Positions 33,181-45,159 of a stretch of 64,000 bases of DNA are shown here, piece by piece (the first letter of the stretch is position 1; each line of letters opens with the position of its first letter). The stretch is from Corallium rubrum (taxonomy: Eukaryota > Cnidaria > Anthozoa > Scleralcyonacea > Coralliidae). The stretch spans positions 25,147,834-25,211,833 of the forward strand of contig OZ035997.1 of NCBI GenBank assembly GCA_964035015.1. Reading direction: 5' to 3'. The notes under the pieces are model-generated. The model saw only the letters and a program-made list of their open reading frames with translations, did no database searches and was not told the origin of the DNA. The translations under genes and the position numbers were made by a program.

Positions 33181-34249
33181 GGGGTTGAGGTTTCGTTTAA
33201 AAAGGTTGTCTAATCAGATGGTGGTTTTAGTAGTTGGTTAAGCTTCATAATTTGAAGGAAATGATAGCTCATTGGATGGCCCCACATGAGGAGTGAGTTG
33301 CTATATTTTACTGTTGTGAGTTCGTTGTTTTCGCATATAATCACGAAATAGACGAACAACACAAGTCCATTTTAGTATTTCAAGCAACGGGACACATCAT
33401 GGAACTATGGAGGACCTAAGAACGTGAAGGGAAACTGAATCGTAAGTAAATAAGTTGATATTTTGACGAAATTTCGAAGGGGACGGAGAGCTCCCGAAGG
33501 GTGATTTACTAAGAAAACGGGAAACCCAACATTGCAAACGGCCGGTGGTTAATAAACTGATTTGTAGGATACAAATGTGTGATAATACTGTAATTGTGGA
33601 ATGTTCACAATCGAGTAGATCATTTTAAAAAGCCGAAGGACGTGTAAAATTATGGGACAGAAGATAGTGGATTGGCTTGTAGAGTTGTGAGTAGATTTCG
33701 ACATATGATTTCGACAAGCAGCATATTTCTTTGGCAACATAGGAGCATGTTAATACTCTAAAGTTTGTAATATTTATCTTTGGTGCCCTCCATAGAAGTA
33801 ACTGTAGCATGCATTATAACAAGAACGAGCCAGTTTGTTTTAAGATACTCCATGCTCAGTGTCCAAGTCATGTATAACGTGTTAAGTTGTCAACATTGTT
33901 TCTTAACAGCTGAGCTATTTTACTCCCTGTCATTTTGATGAAAAAATTGTTTGTGAGTATCTGTAAAATTGAATGTGATATTTGTATGTTATGTTGTAGG
34001 TAGTTTAAAATGAAACAACAATGAAGGAAGAACTTAAAGGTGAAGCAACATGACAACTTAATACAGAATATAATTGAACTGTGTCATTTATAGTTTTCAA
34101 ACTTTGTCGACAATGATTTGATTAAAGAAAATTTTTACAATTCATGAATGTATTTTGTCTTGTGTAGTTTGATTCTGTATAAATGTTCTATATGATGACA
34201 AATTTTAAAAATTTAATCTGTTCTCTGTATGTTATGAAAATAGACCCTT
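33181..34249. other. unassigned sequence
   Basis: AT-rich, with short frames only and no domain or terminal repeat recognised. Confidence 0.4.
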
Positions 34250-34722
34250 TCACGGTTTCGGACGCCATTTTGTTTGGGGGACAAACAAACCCGGTTGCTA
34301 GGTAACTACGCATATTATTCCTTGTTGAATGTTGTCTGATTCTACAATTCCATGTGTTTAAACGCTGTTTTTTACCTGAAAATCTGAAAGATATCCATTC
34401 ATACCTCTTGAGGAATTTTCTCTAAGTTTGGAAAGGTACGTAGTAGTCTTTTGTTACGACAAAAACAAAGTTTAATGTGATTTACGCTTGATTAGCGAAC
34501 CTTGGTCCTTGAATCTCTTGAATTCTGATGTTGCCGCCGAGGTTGCCGCTTATATATACTTCAAATTGAATGTAAAATTTCACAACTGCTTTATTATATT
34601 GGCATGTTAATTAAACACATGGAATTGTAGAATCTGACAACATTTAACAAGGAATAATATGCGTAGTTACCTAGCAACCGGGTTTGTTTGCCCCCCAAGC
34701 AAAATGGCGTCCGAAACCGCAA
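34250..34722. mobile_element. MITE with about 115-bp inverted arms
   Basis: CGGTTTCGGACGCCATTTTG at the left returns inverted at the right, as does a long inner part (GGTTGCTAGGTAACTACGCA through AATTCCATGTGTTTA). The spacer is about 240 bp. No certain target duplication. The minus-strand frame 34667-35053 overlaps its end and is not convincing as a gene. Confidence 0.88.
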
Positions 34723-35781
34723 CAAGGCCAGTGTTTGATGTTATAAAGTCAAAACAAATCAAGCTAATATATATGTTAAACTTCACAACGATGTGGCGGA
34801 TAACATAATTTTGCAAACTGGCTAAAAAAAAAGCAATTGGCAAAGGTGTAGTTACAAAACTAATTATATTGTAAAATTTATTCAAGATATTTAGTTGTTG
34901 GCAAATGTAGGCCCAATTGCCCAAATTAGATAACCCTATCTCATAGAAAATAATAAACTCATTCTGATTAATCCTCTGAATTCCAGGATAACTTATTTGA
35001 ATCATTACCCCGAGTTTTCTGTGAGTGAAAATATATTGTTCAACTGGGCACATCCACTGATCTATACAGTGGGCACATCAGGTAGTAAAAAACATAACAG
35101 CATTCTTAAATTAATTTAAATTTAATTGTTTGATTCTGGTCTTTTGGCTTATGATAATATAATACCACAGCAATTGTTCGTAGTGTAGCTTGTTCAGTTG
35201 ATCAAATTTCCCGAATTCATTCGGTCCTTTAGCAGTATTTCCATATTCTGAGTAAATTCTGAATGAGAACGGCCTGGGAGTTCGCTCCATCGAACTCGCA
35301 AATTCCGTTTTCCCCCACATTTTGGGGCTAAACAACTACAATTTTTCTCTCCAAATGCTTCACGTGTCCTTTCTTCCTCGTGATAAAAAAGTTTGTCCGA
35401 ACCCGAAGGAGAAAAATGTCTTAATATACGAAAACTATAATTGTGCAACAGTAAAATATAGCGAAAGTGGGGCCATCCAACATGGCGGCTGTTGCCGAAT
35501 TCTGACCACTTCCGACTTCAATTTCAGACAACAGATGCTCTATCCAGTCTCTTATATACGTTGGAGAAAGTGGTCCTACGGCAGACTATCCCGATCCTAT
35601 TTCGGCGGTGAAAAGTTCAGAAAAAGTAAGTTGTATCAATAGTTGTATCAAATCTTCAATACATGTAAAATATCGTATTAAACTTGAACGGGAATTATGT
35701 AAATATATTCGCAGCTGTTTATCACGTGCACACCACCAATTTATTATTTGTTTCTATCTGTATATATTGATTGTCATTTAG
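34723..35781. other. unassigned sequence upstream of the DDE transposase
   Basis: A plus-strand frame at 35322-35642 ends near a GTAAG donor-like site (35625) and could hold a lost first exon of the transposase, but I see no THAP or other motif in it. Confidence 0.3.
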
Positions 35782-36153
35782 ATGGAGAAAATGAAGAAAA
35801 AAAGAAAAGAACCACCAAAGAGGACATATACTCAAACCAAAAAGCGACCCCGTATTACTAAGACCGACGCAGCCAAAGCACTTTTAGCTTTAGGGATATA
35901 TGCAATGGATAGCCAGCCAATCACTCAAGAACCGAATGAGGAAAACACCAACGTTTGTTCTACTTCTGAATTTGATTGCGGGAAGAGTGTCCCTTGCTCA
36001 TCTTCAGCAAGAAAGGATGCAGTTATCCAAACTTGCGTAACAATGGAGGACTTAGAGTTATATTCTACGGAGAACCTAACAGACCCCAAAGAAATGAGAA
36101 AAAGTTTGTTTTTGTTGAAAGTGACAACCAATACTTTACATTATATATACAGG
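35782..36153 (+). CDS. candidate upstream exon of the DDE transposase
   Basis: The frame begins with a lysine-rich nuclear-localisation-like stretch (MEKMKKKRKEPPKRTYTQTK) and runs about 124 residues to a donor-like ACAG|GTATAC at 36154. Composition suggests a linker between a DNA-binding head and the catalytic domain, as in THAP- or coiled-coil-bearing DDE_Tnp_4 proteins. Linkage to 36735 is inferred from order, strand and splice-like borders. Confidence 0.45.
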
Positions 36154-36458
36154 TATACCGTACATTCAGATTTTAACAAGTTATAGTCCTAATTTATAAT
36201 CATTTAATTGAGTGAACATTATATAATTATAAACATTATATAATTATAAAATTTAATAAAATATATTTGTTAGGTTTATCGAGGGAATGCATTGATATAA
36301 TTTTCAACCATGTGAAAGAAAAAGCTTCAAGGTTGATTAAATGAAAGGGTGAAAAAAGGACAGCCAAACTTATAAGCATGAAAGTTGTGTAAAATCCAAG
36401 GTGAGAGTAGCAAAATACTAATTCTTTGAAAGTTTTTATTGTGATAATGTAATTAGAT

Positions 36459-36541
36459 AAGTTTTGTGGAAACACTGTAAAATATTTATTTGCTTAATAT
36501 GTTAGCAAATAAATATTTTACCTGGTGTTTCCACAAAACTT
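36459..36541. repeat. 83-bp hairpin in the putative transposase intron
   Basis: AAGTTTTGTGGAAACAC and the next 20 or so bases are mirrored exactly or nearly so, leaving a loop of about 11 bases. It could be a very short MITE or an RNA hairpin. Confidence 0.85.
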
Positions 36542-36734
36542 AAATCTACTGTATATAGTATCAAATTAAAATACTCATGTACTTGATTGATAGATCAAAA
36601 TACCATAGAATCTCACTTATATAAGCCCCAGTACAATTCAAAAACCCTTTATGGGTTACATGTATAAGCAGGATTATATGGTACAGTATACAGTAACACA
36701 CTAATTCTGAGAGAGAACAATATATTTCTTTCAG

Positions 36735-37499
36735 ATCCAATGCAAATTGTCAAAGCTTGCAATCGTTGATCAGCTGTTGTTTACCTTGGTTAAAATTAAA
36801 AGAAACCCAAGTCTCCTTATGCTTTGTGATTTGTTTGGCATATCACCTGCTACTGGAAGTAATCTATTTATTACATGGGTGCTGTTCTTGGCAAAAGAGC
36901 TGAAGGTGTTTCTTCCATTTTCAACAATAAATGATATGGAAGGAATTCCATGACCTGAAGTGTATAAAAACAATCCTTGTCTTCGTGTGGTTATTGATTG
37001 CACTGAATTTTATATACAGAAGCCATCTTTACCTTCAAGCCAACATCGCACACATAGCAGCTATAAGGCCAGGAACACTTTTAAACTCTTTATATCCATC
37101 TCTCCAGTGCTGCATATCAATTATATTTCACAACTGTATAGTGGCTGTATAAGTGACAAAGAAATTACCAAGAAGTGTGGATTTATTGAGGCACTAGAGC
37201 CAGGAGATCAGGTAATGGCGGATAAAGGATTTAACATACAGGATTTACTGGCTCAACAGCATGTACGCTTAATTGCACCCCCTCTCATGCACAAAGGAAA
37301 CATAAGTGCCCATGCAACAACTAAGACAAGACGAGTGGCAAAACAGCGCATTCATGTTGAAAGGATAATTAGAAGTTTGAAGTCATTTGGAATCTTAAGT
37401 GGTGTCATACCTCTGACAATGAAATCTTATATTGACTCTTTAATCACTGTGTGTGCAGCATTTGTAAATTTACAGCCAAAAATTATTTTAGAATCATGA
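36735..37499 (+). pseudogene. DDE_Tnp_4 (PIF/Harbinger-ISL2EU type) transposase, one stop codon
   Basis: After a TTTCTTTCAG acceptor the frame reads DQLLFTLVKIKRNPSLLMLC (N-terminal helix region), then the catalytic set: Asp in RVVIDCTEFYI, Asp in VMADKGFNIQ and Glu in RIHVERIIRSLKSFG. The last is the E-box typical of this family. A single in-frame TGA at 36951-36953, between the N-terminal part and PEVYKNNPCLRVVIDC, interrupts an otherwise continuous frame of 255 codons to the stop at 37497. The copy is therefore just broken, unless the stop is a sequencing or assembly error. The protein would cut and rejoin transposon ends. TA microsatellites follow directly and no terminal repeats were found. 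Confidence 0.8.
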
Positions 37500-37511
37500 A
37501 ATACAACACTG

Positions 37512-38065
<554 letters not shown>

Positions 38066-38242
38066 ATAAGTTAACAAACGAAATATAGCATAATAGGTTG
38101 GATATACTGTATAATATATATGTACAGTTACAGTAATTAAATTTAGTTTCTAAAAATAATTGTTGGAAACAACTGTTTTACTTTCCATCGCTGGCTCAAC
38201 TTTGCCAACATACACATGTACACCAGCATCTTGACTGTATTA

Positions 38243-38930
38243 GGGACCTTAAGATCTACGACGGCAACTTCGAGGACGACGTCCTTCAAACAAAAGCATT
38301 CTTCATGCAAAACAAAGATACTGAATAATTTCTAGTCCCAAGGGTAATCTGAACACCGTCTTTGTTCTGTATACAGGGTGTATCAAAAAAAAGGCTACCC
38401 TTAGAAAATATAATTAACATTCTTTTCAAATAACCTATTGTATATTGACAGCCCTGTGGTCAGTTGAACCATTTTTAATCGAACTGATATGAATATAATT
38501 AACATTTTTATTTCAGTTATGCTCCTTCATACGTTTAGAAGTTATCGTAATTTCCCAGGTGTATACGACCATTTGTTTTTTACGCATCCGTGACTTCAGA
38601 GGTGTCCAGGGCTGTCAATATACAATAGGTTATTTGAAAAGAATGTTAATTATATTTTCTAAGGGTAGCCTTTTTTTTGATACACCCTGTACAACGCCAC
38701 TCAGACCATTTTCACGTCTTCAGGACGACGTTGACTCGCGGGGTGATGAGAACTGTTGTCTGAGATTGCCTTAACACAGACACTGCAACCGTTTTACATG
38801 TAACACTTTGAAAATTATAAAACAAGCTTCAAGTATTGAATACGGTAGTCAGTTCACCGTGACTTCTTTTTAATGTTAAAATTTTAATTGCTTTTTAACC
38901 GCCGTCGTCGTCCTAGCATCTTAAGGTCCC
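38243..38930. mobile_element. TA-flanked element (GGGACCTTAAGAT ends) carrying a nested MITE
   Basis: The ends GGGACCTTAAGATC and CATCTTAAGGTCCC are inverted, with a matching ACGACGGC / GCCGTCGTCG block inside. TA lies at 38241-38242 and 38931-38932. The only large internal feature is the MITE at 38374-38689. Confidence 0.82.
38374..38689. mobile_element. mariner-type MITE, 316 bp
   Basis: CAGGGTGTATCAAAAAAAAG and about 65 further bases are repeated inverted at the right end. TA duplications lie at 38372-38373 and 38690-38691. The CAGGGTGT..CAAAAA start is typical of mariner families. Confidence 0.93.
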
Positions 38931-39061
38931 TAATGTGTCAGCAAGGACGGCTCTACATATCCATCGTGGAACAAGCGGTAATCTTCGTATGATTTAAAAG
39001 CTGCAAGGCCTTGCTTGTCATAATCAGACGAATGGTATATATTCTACACTCGAATTTTCCT

Positions 39062-39342
39062 TCACCAAAAATCCCTAGAACATGCTATGTAATCGAGTGA
39101 AATGCCCAATATTACTTCGAATGGTATATTTAATAGGTGGTTGAATATGTCAAACAAACCAAACGGAGAAACGTTGACTCGATTGATTAGCGGGAGTTTC
39201 ATCTCCTCAACAGCACATGCGATGGCTACTATAGCCCAGGTTTGAGATGACTGTTTACACTAACCCCTCTATTTTGAAGATACTTCTTCAAATCCGCCAA
39301 TTTCGCGGCCTTGAATTTCTTTTCTAAATCACTCCTATCCAT
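39062..39342 (-). pseudogene. SAP-domain protein fragment
   Basis: A minus-strand ATG at 39342 starts MDRSDLEKKFKAAKLADLKK, then YLQNRGVSVNSHLKPGL and a stop. The next frame continues as AIACAVEEMKLPLINR and runs to a stop at 39062. The helix pattern (L-DLKKYL-RGV, then HLKPGL) fits a SAP motif, a short DNA-binding helix-extended-helix found in chromatin and mobile-element proteins. The break coincides with an extra TA (CTATAGTA), a 2-bp insertion. A leader shared with the THAP fragment at 32610 lies just upstream (39432-39500), so this is probably the 5' end of an element gene. Confidence 0.55.
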
Positions 39343-39431
39343 ATCTATACTTGTTTAAAACCATGGATAAAACGTTTTGAAATTTGAAGATTGATTCGAG
39401 ATTAACCGAATATCTAGAGACAATAGTCGAT

Positions 39432-40410
39432 TTCGCAATGTTTGTCCGACTTTTCCAATTAGCGAGCACATGATACCCCCCATGACGTTAAACGCCCAAG
39501 TTATCGATTAAAAGTACTTTGATCAGAGTTAACCGGGTATACATTAACGAACTTAAACATGTCAAACCTGTGTGAACGGAAGCCCCAAAGTAATTGTTTG
39601 AGAAAATATAAATATGACAAGCATATAATTCGCATATGCGCTACTCATTCGTCTGTGGCGAAATTTGGAAAATGTGGAGAAGGTACCGGTACGACCAAGA
39701 TAATCTTCAAGATTTACTAACAATCTGCCGGTCAACCAGAGTTTTAAACTATGTTGTCCAATTAGTGGAGACACTGACGTTCTTCTGATAGGTGAAAGAA
39801 GACATTTAGCCAGGAAGGTGTATAAATATCGAAGATGAAGTGATGGTACGAAGAAGCCGCATTGGAGTCAAATTGATAGCGAGTGTTCGATCGACTATAA
39901 CTCAAAATCTGCCTTCTTCCACAAAATTTAAATGCTGGTTTCACTTTATTCCATTACTGCTTTTGATATCTGAGAGGTATTTCGTAATGTAAAAATTGGG
40001 GAAAGTGGGTGAATTATGTATTCATTCCTTTCATCCGACGACTTGTTTACTAGTCTTTAAAACGTACTTAGATTCTGTCTTACGTCGAGCAAGACTTCTT
40101 AACTGCCACAATGTTGTGCTAAATTTATGTGTAATTCCGTTCGTACATAGAAATATATAATCAGTTTTCTTGTCTCACTCAGATCTTACAATAAAGTTTG
40201 ACATGCCTGCGCTACTAATTTCATTGCGGCGGCGACATGCAAATATTGTCAATTTCTGCAAAATCTGCCCTATTGCCACAAAATATTATTACCGATTGTC
40301 AGTCTTTAGTTGATTTTCTTAAATTTTAACGACATTTCTTTGTTTTAAAAAATGTAGAAATGGGGCTTTGAGCTCAATTAAACTGCGTGCATATGAAGCC
40401 ACGGAGTCTA
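39432..40410. repeat. dispersed element segment, copy A (inverted copy at 54778-55250)
   Basis: 39540-39637 and 40065-40410 match 55250-54778 in the opposite orientation with few differences (for example GAAGCCCCAAAGTAATTGTT and GCAAATATTGTCAATTTCTG). Copy A has about 430 bp at 39637-40065 that copy B lacks. On the minus strand at about 40400, copy A keeps the same C-terminal reading (GFICTQFN and a stop) as copy B on the plus strand. Confidence 0.85.
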
Positions 40411-40545
40411 TTTCCATTTACTTCGAAACAAACCTTAGCTGGAACAATAGCTAAATAAGAATAATTGCTCTGATACTCGGAAACTACGAAGAAGCCATAT
40501 CGTCTCCAAATTACTCATGCATGCGTACAGGAAAGAAAGAAGTGC

Positions 40546-40734
40546 GTGATGGCACTTTAAAAAAGGAAAAAATTGTATGTTAATGCAGCTTTATTTAGAT
40601 CTTTTTATAAACAATACCAGCAGCAAATAAACCACCTATCTACAATAATAATGCAATCATGCACTACTGCTGACATTGAGTCCAAATACAAGAGTGTAAA
40701 AGATGGACCAAAACAATTTTTACCTTCATCATTA
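40546..40734. repeat. 189-bp direct repeat, copy 1
   Basis: Nearly identical to 41379-41569, running from GTGATGGCACTTTAAAAAAG to CCTTCATCATTA. The copies are 833 bp apart; copy 2 lies about 360 bp upstream of the peptide gene ATG. Confidence 0.93.
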
Positions 40735-41378
40735 TATGTGGTCGGTTGCTATGCAATTTGCTCCCGCTCAGCTCATATGACAGATGACTAGTGCTTAGTT
40801 CCCTTCCTCGCGTTTCTGACGCGGCTCAAGATACTCAACTTCAGTGGCGTATATTTTTGATAATTAATGGCCTAATCTTTCAAGTTGTGGCAAAAATGTA
40901 CGTACATGACACCTATTTTGGCCCTAAAAACTAAAAAACATCGTAACATTCACATACATTGAGAAATACGTACCTAAGTAGACCCGTCTGTCAGCTGGTT
41001 TGCTGGTTTACACGTGAACACAGAAGACCAAATATAACTTTCAGGGGCTCCCTGGGTAGGATAAATGTCCGATAAACAAACCCCCCTTGACAACCCCCCT
41101 TTCTTTTCTACCTCGTTGAAGAAACGGCAAAGAAAGCCCAAATTTTCGCGGATTTTGACCAAAATTACCAGTAAAAGCTAAACTACACTCAAAATTCTCA
41201 AGGGGAAATTTAAGTTTCATCTGTCATTTGAATATGTGGATGGCCAGCAGTTCAAAACGAAGGTAAGAAAGTGCGCTGTAAATCTCAAACTGATTTGCAT
41301 AACTCATCCTTTTATTTGTGTCAAGCCATTTTGTTTGCTTGACCCCTGTGGTGCTTTCAATTTCAGCTCGCCTACACG

Positions 41379-41569
41379 GTGATGGCACTTTAAAAAAGGA
41401 AAAAATTGTATGTTAATGCCGCTTTAATTAGATCTTTTTATAAACAATACCAGCAGCAAATAAACCACCTATCTACAATAATAATGCAATCATGCACTAC
41501 CGCTGACATATTGAGTCCAGATACAAGAGTATAAAAGATGGACCAAAACAATTTTTACCTTCATCATTA
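41379..41569. repeat. 189-bp direct repeat, copy 2
   Basis: Same sequence as copy 1 with a handful of substitutions. After CCTTCATCATTA the two flanks diverge. Confidence 0.93.
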
Positions 41570-41663
41570 ACCACAGCGTCTTCAAGAAAAGCCGAAATTG
41601 AAAGATTTGGAATCACTTTTGTTCAGGTATGTTTTAGTTTGCTTTATGTTTGATGCTGTAGTC

Positions 41664-41670
41664 TATAAAA
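41664..41670 (+). promoter_or_regulatory. possible TATA box of the secreted peptide gene
   Basis: TATAAAA lies 260 bases before the ATG. This would give a 5' UTR of about 230 bases. It is one of several AT-rich words here, so support is weak. Confidence 0.25.
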
Positions 41671-41929
41671 CACTGAACAGCCGGATTATTTTATAACACA
41701 GAATACACGAAAGTCTACCAAAACTGTTCTTAGCTTGAGTAGATTAAAAACTCGCCCCATTCACCATTTGCCGACTAGGCTCCATCACTTCCCAGATTTA
41801 TATAGCCCGACATGTATTCATATTTTAGCCACAATTTATATTTCAAACAACGCAAACAGTTGCATTTTACTAATCCATTTCCTTATTTTGATTTTATACG
41901 GAACAGATCAAGAAATCAACTGAGAAAAA

Positions 41930-44891
41930 ATGAAGATCACTGCAGTTTGTTTGGTCACTGTGGTGCTTTTTGTTGACATTGGTAACTCTCAGCCTTATCA
42001 CGGCAAACTCAGCAGACATTTCCAGAGAGAATTACGAGAACGAGGTATAATATCTTTACTGACATGTTTTAATGATTAACATGTACTTCTGAATAACGCC
42101 AGACAATTGTATTTAAGGTTACATTATATGATAAAACACTGATTTCATCATATTTTACATTTTTATCGATTTACATTAAGAAACTGGAAATCTCTCGATT
42201 GCCGTAATTGTTTTTCGAAAATATTAAAAAGCGACCAAGATATAGCCAAAAATGTTACGACTACTGAATTTCTTGGCGCAAAAGTTTGCAATTATGATTG
42301 ATAGCGAATTATTAGTTTACGCGCCGCGTGAAATCTTCGCGGGTATCGAATACCGTGTCGTGGTTTGTTGTTTTGAAGACATGGTTTATCTCAACAACAC
42401 AATGAAATTCCGAAAGAAGTATATTATTGGTCTTTCTCGACCCGTGAGTCCGCGGGCGCCATGCCTTTGAAATTGAAATCAAAGGCACAGAGGGAAAACA
42501 AATGTATATTTTGCTCTAATTGGTAAATGAGAAGGTGCGTTAACCGAAAGGATTTCGCTGATAAGAGGATTATAAGTGTGGGCGGGGGAAATGACAAAAA
42601 AAGGCAAAACCCCGCCAAATCTTTTATCGTCCTTTACAGAGAAAGAAAATTTCTCCAATTCCCTCTACAAAAATAGATAGCGGCGGCTTGCGTTTTATCC
42701 AATTCTTCCCAAACTTGGCCACAGTGTTGAAGAATAATAAAAGAGTAAAACCGTTTTCGTATTTTACATTTAGTGCAATATTTTGTAAGTAATAATATAT
42801 GCATTTCTTCTATCGTTTTCACCAAATCAAGATGAGTCAACTTGTCTGCTTTATATCAAAGCAAATACAATACCTGTCAAAAAATGCCGACACGGTTTTG
42901 TTCTTTGATCATTTGAGATGAGAGATATATATGATGTTTTGGAAGCTTCTGAGTGGAACCAGAACTGCCGCTATCTCTTGGCGCAAAGGGCGCTATTATT
43001 TAAAAAGCACCTCGTAGCAACTGCAGTTTTTGAAAGTGTAGAATTTTTGTTGAATTGTTAGCTTCTGCAGTCATTTAGCATTGTGCATGCCAAATTTGAG
43101 AAACAAAACTTAAAAATTGAGCGCGCGGTGAGTATTTTGGTGAAATGAGACTCTATCATGTGATGTAACCTTAAGGCATTAATTAATTAAGCTTATAAAA
43201 GCTAAAATAATTTGAAAGCTAGAGGAAATTTTTTATCTGAATTAACCGAGACAATTAATATTCGATCTTCAATTACGAATTGACTGAGCCATAAGGCTAT
43301 GGAGTCTGGGATCACACAAACCAAATTGTTCGACGATTTTTCGCACGGTCAATGCAAGGGAGAAGAACATAGATCATTATAATTTAATTATCTACCAAAA
43401 TATAAGCCAAACCAATGAAAATTTAGACTCTAGCAACTTCTAAAGTAAGTATAACCATTTTGTTATTATTAACTTTTTGTTGTTATTACCTGTGGTAGAT
43501 TTCGGCTCCGTTTTTTTTTGGTTTTTTTTGTCTATGTCTTGAAATGGCAATCATTACGTCATCCCGTCAGGCTTTGCGAAACTGAGACGTGCTAAAATGC
43601 TAATCTTCGTGCTTTCTTTCTTGGCTTTCCTGATGTCCTTTGGGCTGTTCACTGAAATATACTTAATTGTTGATCAGTAATGTCGCTGGCAAGTATCGTG
43701 ATCTTAGATACGCTCACTTTGCCGAGATCGTGCGTTTGTTACTATTTAATTTCTTGTTAATTTAATCTTGCGTTTATATGAGAACCGAGGCAGTCCGCCT
43801 AGCGGCCTAGCCGAGATGTCGCTTTGTGCAACTGGGAACGTCAGAGCTCCGAGACATACAAGACAGACTTTGAATTTTTACTCGAATGGGATAAGGCATA
43901 TATAAGGCGGTAATCCTAATTGAGAAAATTACTATAAGTTGTAAACGTTTTTTAAAAATGGCTACACCAGAGCTCTGTCTCAGAGTGAACGCCTAAGCAG
44001 GCGTCTTGTTTGGTAAAATTTGACGACTGATTCATTTCACCCAATCTGCCATTTTAATATCCAACAATATTACAAAATATTGCCTAAACTTGGAAGCGTT
44101 GTAATGGCAAACAGGAGTAAATGTCATGCAAGATAACCTGAAATCTGAATAGCTGACTTAAAAACGATTTTCCAAAATAAATGAAAACCACCCGCTCACG
44201 CTGTGTGGCGCACCATGGGGGGTCGTCAAGCAATATAAAATTAAATGCATTTTGTTTTAATGCCTTCATTTTTTCAATTTGAATTTATGAAATGCTTTTT
44301 TTCATTTTATTCACACAATGTTTGTTGGTAAAATAATATATTGTCTAAATAGTTACCTTTTTGTTATACATTATATTAATATTCTTATAATTATTAGCAT
44401 AATTTGCAAAATGGGTTGTCCAACAAGACCTAATGCCGGGCTTAACTTCCTTGGTGAGAGCCACCCCGTGCCTCTATGATGGCGTCAAGTAGAAGGCATG
44501 CATATAATGGTGTCTCTGTACAGTTTAATTAGAATGATAACGTATTAGATGGCGTATTGGATGGCGTAATCTTTCCATGTAACTCTATGTTTCCCATGTA
44601 CACAGTTATAGAACACGGTTTTTAACCAATCACCGCTTGCGTTTTCAAGTGTTAAATTAAACTTTATATAAACCTCGCAATAACAATAGAATATATAACA
44701 ATAGGTTTTCTTTTATAGATGATCCCAGCTATGAGATCCCACTTGTTACTTCATGCTATTCGGATCCAAATTGCAAATGTGTCCCCGTTATTGAGGATGG
44801 ATGCCCTACCGAGTTTCCAAAATATTGTGGTGAAACAAGGCACTGCTGTGTTGAGTGCCCCGTGCGCGCTATGCCTTGTTGCAAAGACTAA
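41930..44891 (+). CDS. small secreted cysteine-rich peptide, two exons
   Basis: Exon 1 (41930-42044) starts at an ATG followed by a typical signal peptide: Lys at position 2, a hydrophobic core at about residues 5-17 and a likely cut near Ser20/Gln21. A basic pro-region with several Arg follows. It ends at a GAG|GTATAA donor in phase 1. A 2.67-kb intron ends at TTTTATAG, and exon 2 (44719-44891) restores the frame and ends in TAA; total 95 residues. Exon 2 carries ten cysteines in the order C-x5-C-x-C-x7-C-x7-C-x5-CC-x2-C-x6-CC, with no Cys in the pro-region. This is the layout of a secreted disulfide-stabilised peptide. I do not recognise the pattern as a named family. Venom component, antimicrobial, neuropeptide-like signal or matrix peptide are all possible. 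A Harbinger element starts 19 bases after the stop. Confidence 0.72.
42045..44718 (+). other. intron of the secreted peptide gene
   Basis: Begins GTATAA and ends TTTTATAG. No coding frame, long inverted repeat or RNA gene was recognised in it. Confidence 0.6.
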
Positions 44892-45159
44892 CTATACCAT
44901 GTACACTTTAGGCCCGTTTACACGACAAGCGATTTTGGTACGGCACTCTTAAATTTCGGCACGCGGGCCAATTTTTTTTGGCACGGCACTCGTAATTTTT
45001 GTCGTGTAAACGCAAAATTAGAGGCCCGCGTGCCGAAAAATGTTGGGGTGCCGAGACCACCTCGAGAGGTAGTCTCGGCCCGCCTAATATTTGGGACCGC
45101 GGACCAAAAACAAAAATACGCATGCGCATGAGGTTTCCACGAGCTTTCTGAAAAAGAAA

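Noticed and set aside
34667-35053. 128-residue minus-strand frame as a membrane protein
   Set aside because: It is hydrophobic because the DNA is AT-rich, and it runs into the arm of the MITE at 34250-34722.
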